Both the position numbers and the translations under genes were made by a program. From an uncultured Eubacteriales bacterium (GTDB lineage: Bacteria > Bacillota > Clostridia > Christensenellales > Borkfalkiaceae): DNA of 64,000 nt. Positions within the stretch are counted from its first letter, which is position 1; every line of letters begins with the position of its first letter. The DNA lies in the NCBI GenBank assembly GCA_905209085.1, contig CAJLRM010000003.1, forward strand, positions 186,001 through 250,000, given 5' to 3'. Below, one piece after another: positions 8,653 to 18,181 of the stretch. A model generated the notes under the pieces. That model did no database searches. It was not told where the DNA came from and was given only the letters and a program-made list of their open reading frames with translations.

Positions 8653-8914
8653 GGGGAACGCTTTTCTTGTCTTATAAGATTCCTGCGGATACGGGAAAGC
8701 GATTTTTAGACGCCGGAGTGAGAATAAAGAGAAGAAGAGAAGAAAGGATAGGACCGCGGGCGGGGAACGCAAGGGAGAAGGGCGGACTGCTCGAAAAAAC
8801 GGGACAAAAATCGCAACGCGGGGGATATGCGTTTGATAAGACCATAAGCCGTCGTGATGAAAGCAATAGAAGGAAAACCAATCGGGCGTCCGTTTACCGC
8901 CCCCCATGCGCCGC

Positions 8915-8956
8915 AAATAAAAAGACCTGCCGTTCGCAAAAGCGAGCGGTAGGTCT
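8915..8956 (-). terminator. Terminator of the minus-strand lipoprotein gene
   Basis: AAGACCTGCCGTTCGC and GCGAGCGGTAGGTCTT pair into a 16-bp stem (8922-8937 with 8941-8956, loop AAA, one mismatch and one wobble). On the minus strand the stem is followed by TTTTTATT. Confidence 0.9.
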
Positions 8957-8976
8957 TGCCATAAATCGGCGGTCGA

Positions 8977-9948
8977 TTATACCGATGTGAAATCCGCGGT
9001 CTTTAATTCGTAAACCAACGTGCCGAGATTGTAGAAGATGGGCGTTTCTAACCTGAGAAGCACGTTGCGATAGGTGTTGGAGGAACTTTTATCGCTGGGC
9101 TTTGCGTACCAGGCGGTCTGCGTAGCGCCGGGATATTCGTCTACGATCGAGATGCTTACGGGATAGTATTCGATTGCCTTCTTGCCCTCTTTTCCGTTCA
9201 TTACGAAATTGAATTCCTCCGTTTCGGAAGAAGAAGGGGAGAGCTTGACGGGCTGAACGGACTTCGTCGAAGCGTTGTATGTCTGCACCTGCTGCGCAGA
9301 GGCGAGCGACACGCCGCGGAAGGCAAACAGGAGTTCCTCGTTGTCGATATAGGTATATTTATCTCCGATGGAAAAATCCCTTTTCTTTTCGGCAGGCTCC
9401 TCTTTCGAGAGATCTGTAAAGGTAGTCTTTCCGGACGTGCAGTTGTTCTCGTAGTCGATGACGAAGCTATACTTATAGTACGTATAACAACCTAAAAGCG
9501 AAGAAGACGACTGCGTGGGAGAATGGCTTTCCACATTCTTTTCGGAGCGCAAAGGTTGAAGTCCCGATTTTGTGTTTTTGAAGAGAACTTTGGAAGTGAC
9601 GACGTCCTTGAATTTCTCGGAAACTTCCGACTCATAGGTGTATTGCACGGAAATCGTCAGCTTCGTCTGATAGGAATAGACCAGTTCCCCGTCTTTTGTT
9701 TCCGCCGTGAGCGTAGTGGTATAGCTGCCGTCCGTATAGAATATGGAATAGGACGTATTGGAAGAAGATTCCTCCTTCATGCTGACGGAATAGGTAAGCG
9801 TTTCGTTGGTGCCTTCGACGACGGTATTCGTGGAGGTATTGGCATACCAATTGGCCGAAAATGTCGTGGACGAGCCGCCGCTGCAAGAAGCGAAAAGAAC
9901 GGTGCAAAGCCCCGCGGAAACCAAAGTAAGCAGTTTTTTATTTTTCAT
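8977..9948 (-). CDS. Predicted lipoprotein of unknown function
   Basis: 323 aa. Starting at MKNKK, the first 20 residues form a lipoprotein signal with lipobox FASC (Cys about residue 21), followed by a Gly/Ser-rich tether. The rest is beta-rich and heavy in Thr, Ser, Tyr and Glu, with strings such as TTLTAETKDGELVYSYQTKLTISVQY, and resembles a cell-surface binding protein more than an enzyme. I recognise no family. A frame start 12 codons upstream is possible, but the GGAGTGATTCC sequence fits ATG 9948 better and restores a normal signal peptide. It has its own promoter (10034-10062) and terminator, so it is a single-gene unit. Confidence 0.8.
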   Translation of the reverse strand: MKNKKLLTLVSAGLCTVLFASCSGGSSTTFSANWYANTSTNTVVEGTNETLTYSVSMKEESSSNTSYSIFYTDGSYTTTLTAETKDGELVYSYQTKLTISVQYTYESEVSEKFKDVVTSKVLFKNTKSGLQPLRSEKNVESHSPTQSSSSLLGCYTYYKYSFVIDYENNCTSGKTTFTDLSKEEPAEKKRDFSIGDKYTYIDNEELLFAFRGVSLASAQQVQTYNASTKSVQPVKLSPSSSETEEFNFVMNGKEGKKAIEYYPVSISIVDEYPGATQTAWYAKPSDKSSSNTYRNVLLRLETPIFYNLGTLVYELKTADFTSV

Positions 9949-10033
9949 GGAATCACTCCGAACGGAGGAGATTTCCGCTTCCAAAAGCGAAACTGTCCGT
10001 CCGTTTTTTATCTTTGACTTTTAATACCATATC

Positions 10034-10062
10034 ATTATAGCATATATTTTTCGATTTGTAAA
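10034..10062 (-). promoter_or_regulatory. Promoter of the lipoprotein gene
   Basis: On the minus strand: TTTACA (10062-10057), 17 bp, TATAAT (10039-10034), with an upstream TG that makes an extended -10 (TATGCTATAAT). It gives a leader of about 80 nt. Confidence 0.75.
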
Positions 10063-10121
10063 AACAAAATAGAGATTTGTGCAAATTTAATGTGAAAAAA
10101 AGCTGAAATTTTTTCGCGCAA

Positions 10122-10263
10122 TATGCTATAATAGAAGCGGAAAGGCAGAAGCACGGAGTATTTATGGGCATTTCCGCGCCCGATTCAAACATCGCGTAAG
10201 CGATGTTATAATAGAAGCGGAAAGGCGGAAGCCCGAAGCGCTGATCGGCATTTTCGCGCCCTT
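10122..10263 (+). repeat. Imperfect tandem repeat, 80-bp period, about 60 bp conserved
   Basis: Unit 1 starts at about 10122 and unit 2 at 10202. Both contain ATAATAGAAGCGGAAAGGC followed by GAAGC, a variable middle, and GGCATTT(C/T)CGCGCCC. Each unit carries the extended -10 box TGnTATAAT at the same place. Confidence 0.75.
10127..10212 (+). promoter_or_regulatory. Two tandem extended -10 promoters for addBA
   Basis: P1: TGCTATAAT with TATAAT at 10127-10132. P2: TGTTATAAT with TATAAT at 10207-10212 and a weak -35 TTCAAA (10184-10189) at 17 bp. Both point at addB, with leaders of about 310 and 235 nt. Confidence 0.6.
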
Positions 10264-10453
10264 GTCCCCGTCTGCGGGGATACCGTATGGAGCAAAGCGG
10301 TATCGGGGAAAGAAAGCGTGCGGGGGGCAGAATCTCCGAACTGTTTTTTGCCGCCGCGTCTTGCTTTCACGGCTTATATAAAAAGGCGGGAGCGGCTGTG
10401 CCGCGGATTTTACGAAAAAAAAGTTCGACGATTGCCGAACTGCGGGAGATACT

Positions 10454-13400
10454 ATGACGGCGGTTTTAAATGCGTATACGCTTTCGGAATGTATGGAAAT
10501 AATGGCGGAATACGCCGCGGCGTACGAAGCGACGGGCGGCAGAAACCTCATCTTCTGCGAGGACAGACTGACGCTGATTGCGGAGAGGGCTTTGACGAGG
10601 CGGATGGGGGGCACTTTCTTTTCCTCCGTCACCACGTTTGCGCGCTTTTTGAAGACGGACGAAAAGATCCTCACCAAACAAGGGTCCGTCATGGCAGTGG
10701 GCGGCATCATGGCGGAGTTGCAGCGAAAAAAGGTATTGAAATGCTTTACGTCGGCGGCGGGCATCAAAAACAACGCAAAGTGCATTTACGAAACGGTGGC
10801 GCAGCTCGCCGCTTCCGAGGTGACGGGCGAAACGCTCCAAGAGAGCCTCGCGCTTCTTCCCGACGACCTTCTCAAAGACAAACTTTCCGACCTTGCCCTC
10901 ATTTACGACGGATACACCGCCTTTTTAAGGGAGAACGGCTATGTGGACGAGAGCCGCTATCTCGCGCTTCTGCCCGACTGCATCCGTCGCGATCCCTCGC
11001 TGCGGGGCGCGAACGTCTTTTTTCTCTGTTTCAATTCCTTCACCGCGCAGGCTGCTCAGGCCATCCGGGCGGCGGCGGAAACGGCGGGAAACGTCGTGGG
11101 CGTCTTCTGCTCGGGAAAAGAGGAGATCTACACGAACCGCGCCTTTACCGTCTTTTGCAAAAATCTGGAAGAGTACGGGAAAGTGCAGGTGCGGTCTTTG
11201 GGAACTCCTTTGGAGGGGGAAGCGGAGATCCTGCGTTCGGGACTCTTCGATCCCGAAAAATTGACGGGCGAAAGGACGAGGACGGAGAAAATACGCGTCT
11301 TCGAGGCGGAGGATAAGAGCGGGGAAGCGGAATATATCGCCGCCAATATCCGCAAGCTCCTCGAAGAGGAAAAGGAGATGCGCTATCGGGACATCGCCGT
11401 TCTAGTGTCCGATGCGGCGTCTTATTCGCTTCCTTTCAAAAAGGCGTTCGACGAATACGGCATCCCTTATTTCTTCGACGAAAAGAAGTCTTTGCGCAGG
11501 CACCCGCTGAGCAGGTTTCTTCTCGACTGCTTCGCCGCGGTGCGGGAGGGGTATTCGCCTGCGTCCGTGCAGGCCTTAGCGGCGAACATTTTTTTCGGGG
11601 AGAGCGACGCCTACCGCAATTATCTTTTGAAATTTGCCAATTACCGCGGCGGCGCGAAGAAGGAGATCAAGTCGGGGGAGCTCGTCGAAGCTTACGACCG
11701 CGAACAGCTGGAAGCGTGTCGGGAAAGACTGCTCAAAGCGACAAAGGGAATCTCCCGCAAAGGACGGGGGCGGGAGTACTGCCGTGCCGTCAGGAAGATT
11801 CTTTCCGATTTCGAGGCGGAAAAAAAGCTCAAAGAATTGGAGGAACGGGTGGGCGACGTGGCGTTTAAAAGCTACCTCTCCCAAATCTCGGGCGCTCTGG
11901 AAAAGGTGTTGCAGGAAGCGGAGCTTTTGACGGGCAATCGGGAAATGACGGCGGCGGAATTCGAGGCGGTGCTCGCGGACGGTCTGGACGCCACGGATAT
12001 CTCTCTCATTCCCTTGAAAATGGACGCGGTATTCGTCGGGGACATCACGGACAGCCGCATCGAAAAGGTGCGGGTGCTCTTCGCCGCGGGCATGACGGAC
12101 GAAGTGCCGAGAAACGCCGACGACACCGCGCTCGTTTCCGACAAGGAAATAGAGCGGTTGGCGGCAGTAAAGACCATGCTGGAACCTACCATCGCCGAGG
12201 TGAATCTGCGCAGCCGGGAGAGCGCCGCGCTCAATCTCTGCACCTTTACGGACAAGTTGTATCTCTCCTATCCCTTGGCGGCGGACGGCTCGGAACCTGC
12301 GCTGAGCGAGATCTTTCGCTATGTGGACGGGCTGTTTTCCGACGGGAAGGGACTGCGTTTACAGGCGGAAAAAAAGCTGCCCGACGCCGATTTCAAGTAT
12401 AAGTGCTCCGCGCCTTCGCCCGCCATTCGGGAACTATTGATCAAAAAGAACGAATACGAGCGCTGCAAAGAGGACACGCGGCGGGAATACTCCTCTTTAT
12501 ACGCCGCTTTGGAAACGCTGAGCGTGCGGGAAAAGGACGACTATCTGGAAAAATGCGAGGGACAGGTACGCATTCACCGCGGAGAACAGCTGTTTTTTAA
12601 AGACGGACAGATTTCTCCCACTCTGCTCGAAAGCTATTTTTGCTGTCCCTTCTGCAATTTCAGCGCGCAGGGACTTAGGCTCAAAGAGCGGGAAGAAACG
12701 GTGGTGATGGCGACCGATTCGGGAAACTTCGTGCACGAGCTGTTAGAGAGGACGACGGAAAAGCTGGGGGAGCTCGCTTCGGAGGAGGACGCGCGCGCCT
12801 ACGCGCTGGAAGTCGGCGGGGAGATTCTCAAAAAGCCGCTGTACGCGGCGCAGGCGGAAACGGCGGCGGGGAGCTATTCCTCGCGGAGTCTGCTTTCGGA
12901 GGGCGCGGAAGTGGCGGCGGCGGTATTCCGTCAGCTCAAAGGTTCTATGTACCGCGTCGAAGAAACGGAAAAGGCGGTGCGCACCCCCGCTTTCCGCGGC
13001 AAGATCGACCGCGTGGACAGCACGGACAAATACGTGCGCGTCATCGACTATAAGACGGGCAGCATCGACGATTCGCCCGTATCCTACTATACGGGCAGAA
13101 AATTGCAGTTACAGCTGTATATGTCGGCGGTAAAAGGGGATAGAACGCCCGCGGGCGTATTCTATTTCCCCGCGTCCGTGTCCTATTCCAAGACGGCGGA
13201 GGGAAAATTCCGCATGAAGGGATTTTTAAACGGGGAACAGGAAGCGCTGCTGGCGGGGGACAAAAACCTCGAAGCGGGCGGAAAGAGCGAATTTTTCGAC
13301 GCGCAGCTCACGGAAAACTCGCGCCTCGAAAAGGTGATGGACGAAGAAACTTTCCGCGATTTTCTCGACTATGCGATCTACGAGGCGAGGCAGGGCGCAC

Positions 13401-13597
13401 AGGAGCTGAAAAACGGATTTATCGCGCCTACTCCGTACAAGGGGCAGTGCACCTATTGCCGCTACGGCGGTATGTGCGGATTCAACTATGACTTATCGCC
13501 CGAACGGGTCGAGGACAGCATCAGACCCAAAACGATCGCGGAGATCGCGCGCAGGCATCGGGAAGGAAAAGAAGGCGGGGAGGACGCAGATGAGTAA
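10454..13597 (+). CDS. addB: ATP-dependent helicase/nuclease subunit AddB
   Basis: A 1047-aa subunit of the AddAB double-strand-break resection complex, the Bacillota counterpart of RecBCD. AddB holds a degenerate helicase fold that recognises Chi and a C-terminal RecB-type nuclease that cuts the 5' strand. Visible are the nuclease motif GKIDRVD...VIDYKTG (about residues 848-870) and the four cysteines of the AddB iron-sulfur staple: one set in YFCCPFCNF (about 729-737) and CTYCRYGGMC near 999-1008. The first of these clusters has three cysteines, so which one is the ligand is uncertain. The N-terminal helicase domain lacks a canonical Walker A, as expected for AddB. It is slightly shorter than the B. 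subtilis protein (about 1160 aa). ATG 10454 follows GGGAG and overlaps addA by 8 bases. Confidence 0.95.
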   Translation: MTAVLNAYTLSECMEIMAEYAAAYEATGGRNLIFCEDRLTLIAERALTRRMGGTFFSSVTTFARFLKTDEKILTKQGSVMAVGGIMAELQRKKVLKCFTSAAGIKNNAKCIYETVAQLAASEVTGETLQESLALLPDDLLKDKLSDLALIYDGYTAFLRENGYVDESRYLALLPDCIRRDPSLRGANVFFLCFNSFTAQAAQAIRAAAETAGNVVGVFCSGKEEIYTNRAFTVFCKNLEEYGKVQVRSLGTPLEGEAEILRSGLFDPEKLTGERTRTEKIRVFEAEDKSGEAEYIAANIRKLLEEEKEMRYRDIAVLVSDAASYSLPFKKAFDEYGIPYFFDEKKSLRRHPLSRFLLDCFAAVREGYSPASVQALAANIFFGESDAYRNYLLKFANYRGGAKKEIKSGELVEAYDREQLEACRERLLKATKGISRKGRGREYCRAVRKILSDFEAEKKLKELEERVGDVAFKSYLSQISGALEKVLQEAELLTGNREMTAAEFEAVLADGLDATDISLIPLKMDAVFVGDITDSRIEKVRVLFAAGMTDEVPRNADDTALVSDKEIERLAAVKTMLEPTIAEVNLRSRESAALNLCTFTDKLYLSYPLAADGSEPALSEIFRYVDGLFSDGKGLRLQAEKKLPDADFKYKCSAPSPAIRELLIKKNEYERCKEDTRREYSSLYAALETLSVREKDDYLEKCEGQVRIHRGEQLFFKDGQISPTLLESYFCCPFCNFSAQGLRLKEREETVVMATDSGNFVHELLERTTEKLGELASEEDARAYALEVGGEILKKPLYAAQAETAAGSYSSRSLLSEGAEVAAAVFRQLKGSMYRVEETEKAVRTPAFRGKIDRVDSTDKYVRVIDYKTGSIDDSPVSYYTGRKLQLQLYMSAVKGDRTPAGVFYFPASVSYSKTAEGKFRMKGFLNGEQEALLAGDKNLEAGGKSEFFDAQLTENSRLEKVMDEETFRDFLDYAIYEARQGAQELKNGFIAPTPYKGQCTYCRYGGMCGFNYDLSPERVEDSIRPKTIAEIARRHREGKEGGEDADE

Positions 13598-16500
13598 TTT
13601 CACCACGGAACAGCTGGATGCGATAAAAGCGGAAGGAAAGACCATCGTTTCCGCATCCGCGGGAAGCGGCAAGACGACCGTCATGATCGAAAAGATCGTG
13701 CGCCTGATTACGGCGGGCGCGGACGTTAAGGAGATACTCGCCGTCACCTTTACGAAAAAAGCCGCGGCGCAGATGAAGGAAAAGCTGAGAAAGGAGTTGA
13801 TTAAGGCGATCAATGCCCCCGATACGGACGCAAAGCAGCGCGAAAAACTCAAAAAGCAGCTGGCGGAGGTCCCCGGCGCGGATATTTCCACCATACACTC
13901 CTTCTGTTCCAAGCTCATCCGTTCGCACTTTTTCGTCGCGGGCGTGGACAGCGACTTTTCCGTTATCTCCGAGGACGACGCGGACGGAACGCAGCTGAAA
14001 AACAAGGCGCTCGACGAAGTGTTTGAGGAAGCGTACGAAAAAGGGGAGGAAAAGTTCGCCCGCCTTCTGTCCGTATACTGGCGGAAAAAGAGCGACAACC
14101 GCCTGCGTTCCGTCGTCTTCGACACCTATTCCGCCCTGCGGATGCGCGCCGATTACAGAGAATTTTTAAAGACCTTCGTGCCCTTTACGGAAGAAAAGTT
14201 TTCTCGCATCTGCGAGAGCCTGTTCGTGCGCCTGAAAGAGAAATGCGTCTACTATTCCGCGCGCGCGGAGGCGGAACGGGCGTTTTTTGAAGCCGCGGGC
14301 AGGACGAGATCGCAGGCGAACGCCGAGGAGATTTTGACCGCTTTGTCGGCGCTCCTTTCGGCGCCTGACTATTTCGCCGCGTGCGCTCTTCCCTGTCCCT
14401 CGTTTTCGGCCAAAGAACGCTTGAAAAAGGACGACTCTGCAGAGATGGCGAGGCATATCGCGGCGCTTGCCGACGTCAAGGACAAAACAAAGGGAATTTT
14501 TGCCGAAAACGGGGACCTCCTTTCGCGGGAGGAGGAGTTTGCAAACTATCTCTCTTCGGGAGAAATCGCGGAATGTCTGGCGGAATATCTCCTCCGTTTC
14601 GACGAGAAACTGGACGGACTGAAACGGGAAAAGGCGCTCCTCGACTATAACGATCTGGAACATATCGCTCTGCGCCTTCTGGCGCTTCCCGCCGTTCAGG
14701 AGGAACTCAAAGAAAAGTACCGCTACGTATTCGTGGACGAATATCAGGACGTCAATCCCGTGCAGGAGAGTATCTTATCCGCAGTCGGCGGCGAGCGCGT
14801 GTTTCTCGTCGGGGATATCAAGCAGTCCATTTACGGTTTTCGGGGGAGCAAATCGGTATTTTTCGCGGAGAAGCAAAGGGCGTTCGAAGGGACGGCGGGA
14901 GCAAATTCCCTGGCTCTCACCCGAAATTTCAGAAGTTCCGACGCCGTCCTCGACGCTGTCAATTCGCAGTTTGTTCTGGCGATGACGAAGGAGAACTCCG
15001 ACGTCGATTATGCGGGCGGCTCGTATATGGAAAGAGGGGGCAGGTATGCGGCGAACAGCGGCAGAGTGCAGATCCATATCGTGCCCAAAGACAAGGAAAA
15101 AAAGGGGGAGGACAGGCGGGGCGTCTATTCGGTGGAGAAGAGCTGGCTGAAAGAGCGGGCGGCGGCTTCCGCCTACGCGAAACAGATACGGCACATCATC
15201 GAGAGCGAGCGCAACTCCCGATATTACGACGCGGACGCGGGAATTTTTCGGAGGGTGGAGTATTCGGATATTGCCATCCTGTCCCGAAAAAAGAACGGTC
15301 GGATTACGGAAGTGGTTTCCGCGCTCTCGGAAGAGGGAATCCCCGTCACCGCCTCCGCCGCCGTCAACGTCTGCGATTATCCGGAAGTGAAAGCGCTGAT
15401 CGATATTCTCAGTCTTATCGACAACGCGCAGCAGGATATTCCGCTCTGTTCCGCCCTGCTCTCTTCGATGGGGGAGCTGACCGCGGACGATCTCACGGAC
15501 ATCCGTCTGGCGTATCCCGAAGAACGATTTTTTCGGGATTGCTGCGGCAAGTACGCGTCGGAAAAGGCGGATGTGATCGCCCATAGACTCAATGAGTTTT
15601 ACGGGTATCTCGGCGAATTGCGTTCCCTTGCCGCCGTCGCGGATGCGGGGGAACTGTTGATCAAGCTGCTTTCCGAAACGCATATGGAAGCGAGGCTTTT
15701 ATCCCGCGACAACGGGATGGGCTGCCTGAAACGCATTCACCGCTTCATTGCGGAAACGCTCGATCCCGAGCCTATGTCCGTGCACGAGTTTCTCGACAGG
15801 CTCCGCGCGCTCGGGTATCGCATCGAATACAGCGAAAACGGCGGGGAAAACGCCGTGCGCGTGATGACTATGCACGCCTCCAAAGGGCTGGAATATCCAA
15901 TCGTCATTCTCGACGATTTGAGCGTGCCCTTTCACGGCGCCGACCGCGACGAGGTTTTATTCGACGAGGAGTTCGGATTGGCGCCCCGTTGCTATCGCAG
16001 GGAATCCATGACGGTCAGCTCTACCCTGCTCCGTCGTCTTTGCGAGAAGAGGGGGCAGGAGGACAGCGTCAAGGACGAGTTGAATCTCTTTTACGTTGCG
16101 CTTACCCGCGCGAAATACGGACTGCATATGCTCTTTGCTTCGCGCCCGCCCGCTCCCGACGTGCGGTATGCTCGCTCGTTCGCGGATTTTGTGGATTTTT
16201 CCGTTTGGGAAAATTACGTGACGGACGAAACTCCTTTCGAACTGCCCTATCAGGAGCGCACCGCTCTCGTATCTTTGCCCGACGAGGAACTGACAAAGCG
16301 GATCGTCGAGGCGTTTTCCTGGCAATATGCGCACGCGGGCAGCGAAAATTTGTCCGTCAAGAGTTCCGCCACCAAGCTTCTTTCCGACGCGGCGGAGGAA
16401 AAGCCGCGGGAATACGCGCGGGAATATTTTTCCGTTCCCGTCCTGTTTGAAGAACCCGAGGAAACGGAGCCTTTTGTAAAAACGAGCGTGGAGGCGGGGC

Positions 16501-17012
16501 TCGCCTATCACGCCTTTTTGGAGCATTTTGATTTCGCCCTGCTGAATGCGGGTGAGGATTCCGCGGCGATCGCCGTTGCGGAAAAGAATAGAATGGAGAG
16601 AGAAAAACTGCTTTCCGCCGATCGCCTCGCGCTTCTGGATACAAAGCAATTGGTGCGTATTCTCGAAAATCCCGTGTTTTCAGAACTTTCCGGAATGCGG
16701 CTGTATAGGGAACAGCAATTTCTGGTTTCCCTCCCTTGGCGGGAAATCTCGACGGGAAAAGGGCGCGTCGGCGAAGGCGAGGAAGTGCTTTTTCAGGGCG
16801 CCGTCGATCTGCTCGCCGTCGGCGATGCGGGAGAAGTGCGAATCGTTGACTATAAATACTCTTTTCAAGGAGAAGAATATCTGCGCGGACATTATGCCCC
16901 TCAGCTGCTTCTCTACAAAAAGGCCGTCGCGCGAATCATGAATGTCGACGCCTCCGCCATTCGCTGCACGATCGTCAATATTGCCCGCGGATTCGAAGTG
17001 GAGATAGAATAA
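13590..17012 (+). CDS. addA: ATP-dependent helicase/nuclease subunit AddA
   Basis: The 1140-aa UvrD-like motor and nuclease subunit of AddAB. Walker A SASAGSGKTT is at residues 21-30, the DEYQD helicase motif II at about 383-387, and further SF1 motifs follow (VGDIKQSIYGFRG, MTMHASKGLEYP, LFYVALTRAKYGL). The C-terminal nuclease carries GAVDLLA and VRIVDYKYS near residue 1087, with the catalytic Asp and Lys. ATG 13590 follows GGGGAGG inside addB, and the 8-bp overlap (addB stop TAA at 13595) indicates translational coupling. A longer upstream frame only reads through addB. The length is normal for a compact clostridial AddA. Confidence 0.96.
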   Translation: MSNFTTEQLDAIKAEGKTIVSASAGSGKTTVMIEKIVRLITAGADVKEILAVTFTKKAAAQMKEKLRKELIKAINAPDTDAKQREKLKKQLAEVPGADISTIHSFCSKLIRSHFFVAGVDSDFSVISEDDADGTQLKNKALDEVFEEAYEKGEEKFARLLSVYWRKKSDNRLRSVVFDTYSALRMRADYREFLKTFVPFTEEKFSRICESLFVRLKEKCVYYSARAEAERAFFEAAGRTRSQANAEEILTALSALLSAPDYFAACALPCPSFSAKERLKKDDSAEMARHIAALADVKDKTKGIFAENGDLLSREEEFANYLSSGEIAECLAEYLLRFDEKLDGLKREKALLDYNDLEHIALRLLALPAVQEELKEKYRYVFVDEYQDVNPVQESILSAVGGERVFLVGDIKQSIYGFRGSKSVFFAEKQRAFEGTAGANSLALTRNFRSSDAVLDAVNSQFVLAMTKENSDVDYAGGSYMERGGRYAANSGRVQIHIVPKDKEKKGEDRRGVYSVEKSWLKERAAASAYAKQIRHIIESERNSRYYDADAGIFRRVEYSDIAILSRKKNGRITEVVSALSEEGIPVTASAAVNVCDYPEVKALIDILSLIDNAQQDIPLCSALLSSMGELTADDLTDIRLAYPEERFFRDCCGKYASEKADVIAHRLNEFYGYLGELRSLAAVADAGELLIKLLSETHMEARLLSRDNGMGCLKRIHRFIAETLDPEPMSVHEFLDRLRALGYRIEYSENGGENAVRVMTMHASKGLEYPIVILDDLSVPFHGADRDEVLFDEEFGLAPRCYRRESMTVSSTLLRRLCEKRGQEDSVKDELNLFYVALTRAKYGLHMLFASRPPAPDVRYARSFADFVDFSVWENYVTDETPFELPYQERTALVSLPDEELTKRIVEAFSWQYAHAGSENLSVKSSATKLLSDAAEEKPREYAREYFSVPVLFEEPEETEPFVKTSVEAGLAYHAFLEHFDFALLNAGEDSAAIAVAEKNRMEREKLLSADRLALLDTKQLVRILENPVFSELSGMRLYREQQFLVSLPWREISTGKGRVGEGEEVLFQGAVDLLAVGDAGEVRIVDYKYSFQGEEYLRGHYAPQLLLYKKAVARIMNVDASAIRCTIVNIARGFEVEIE

Positions 17013-17293
17013 AGGCGATGCCATAGGCGAAAGGAAAGAAGCGGGTGAAAGAACGCGATGGCGCAAATTTTGCGGCGCGGTCGCCTCGTTTTAAAAGAAA
17101 GAACTTGAAGAAAGTCTTATTTAAAGGCGAATACGGAGAAAAAAGAGTTTTAATGCGCTCATTCCTTACCTGGATAGGTCATTTAATTAAAAGACGACAA
17201 AAAAAGACAAAAATTTACAAAAAACGCGGAAAAGCGCTGCTTCAATCGGGGTATAATTTCAAAAAGGAATCCAACGGGTAAGAGGTGTTTTTT

Positions 17294-17944
17294 ATGCGGG
17301 TATTTTCATTTTTGGACGGGGCGTTTGACAGGATTCATCCCTGGATTATCGTGGGGGCGGGATTGGCGCTTCTATTGGCGGATTTTTTCATCGCCCTGCG
17401 TGCGAAAAAGGAAGGGGTATTCGTTGCGCTGGCGCTGCTCACAGGGAGCTTATGCTTTCTGCCCGTCTATTTATCCTTGCGGTTTACGTATAAAGATACC
17501 GCCGTTTTCGGCATATTGCTGATCGCCTTGGACGCGCTGTTTTATCTTTTTTTGCTTCTCATATTAAAAAGGAAGGAAAAGGATCGGCTGCGTCGGGAAA
17601 AGAAACTTCAAGAGAGCAGACAGGCGATGTTCACGCTTCCCGACCGGGAAAATACGTTTGTCAGAGATAGGCTGAACACCTCTTTGCAGGCTGCGGGCGA
17701 GGAAAAAAGCGAGGGGGAAGAATACGATCTCGAAGAAAGCAAACTGCGGCTCAATCACGTCCGCGAGATGCTGGCAAAGTTGAAATCCGCGCCGTTATCT
17801 CCCGGCGATCGCCTGGAAACGGAGGGAATTTCGAGATTGATTACCCTATACGCGACTAAAAACCTGCTTTCCGCAAAGGAAATACGCGATTTGAACGACT
17901 GCCTTTCCGCCGTTTTGAAAATGACGGCAAAATATGCCCTGTAA
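17294..17944 (+). CDS. Small integral membrane protein with cytoplasmic coiled tail, unknown
   Basis: 216 aa. Three hydrophobic helices occupy about residues 15-95 (WIIVGAGLALLLADFFIAL, GVFVALALLTGSLCFLPVYL and AVFGILLIALDALFYLFLLL). A basic, helical cytoplasmic region follows (LKRKEKDRLRREKKLQESRQ), then an acidic stretch and a helical C-terminus. No enzymatic motif is visible. ATG 17294 is chosen because AAGAGGTG lies 7 bases upstream; the GTG at 17285 is part of that site. A TATAAT at 17252-17257 is a plausible -10, but its -35 is poor. Function unknown. Confidence 0.75.
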   Translation: MRVFSFLDGAFDRIHPWIIVGAGLALLLADFFIALRAKKEGVFVALALLTGSLCFLPVYLSLRFTYKDTAVFGILLIALDALFYLFLLLILKRKEKDRLRREKKLQESRQAMFTLPDRENTFVRDRLNTSLQAAGEEKSEGEEYDLEESKLRLNHVREMLAKLKSAPLSPGDRLETEGISRLITLYATKNLLSAKEIRDLNDCLSAVLKMTAKYAL

Positions 17945-17960
17945 AAGAGTAAAAGCGCAA

Positions 17961-18001
17961 AAGCGCCGCTTAGGAAAATTCCGGCGGCGCTTGATTTTTT
18001 T
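17961..18001 (+). terminator. Terminator after the membrane protein gene
   Basis: AAGCGCCGC (17961-17969) pairs with GCGGCGCTT (17984-17992), followed by GATTTTTTT. Confidence 0.9.
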
Positions 18002-18181
18002 AGATAGTTGTTTTTATAGGAAACGTACTTTTCCTGCCTGCGACGTGCGGACGCAAAAACAGCGGGGCGGGTGACATCCTTTTTTACAGAAATACGGCAA
18101 TAGTCTTACTCCGACACAAGTCCTTATAGTTTTGCGTCGCTATATCGCTTTAACTTTTTTTCTCTCTTTGTATATAAAAGA

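Larger units (their letters stand above)
8478..8976. other. Intergenic region between convergent genes
   Basis: About 500 bp between the XRE/transmembrane gene and the minus-strand lipoprotein gene. It holds an 11-bp perfect inverted repeat (8624-8652) and the lipoprotein terminator. Open frames here have no ribosome binding site or family features. Confidence 0.5.
9949..10453. other. Divergent intergenic region with tandem repeats upstream of addB
   Basis: It holds the lipoprotein promoter on the minus strand, then two imperfect 80-bp repeat units carrying extended -10 boxes toward addB, then a 240-base stretch able to form small hairpins (TCCCCG/CGGGGA about 10265-10280; TACCG/CGGTA about 10280-10302). 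Confidence 0.6.

Noticed and set aside
8586..8990. 134-codon plus-strand frame
   Set aside because: It is Arg/Lys-rich without family features or ribosome binding site, and it crosses the lipoprotein terminator and stop codon.
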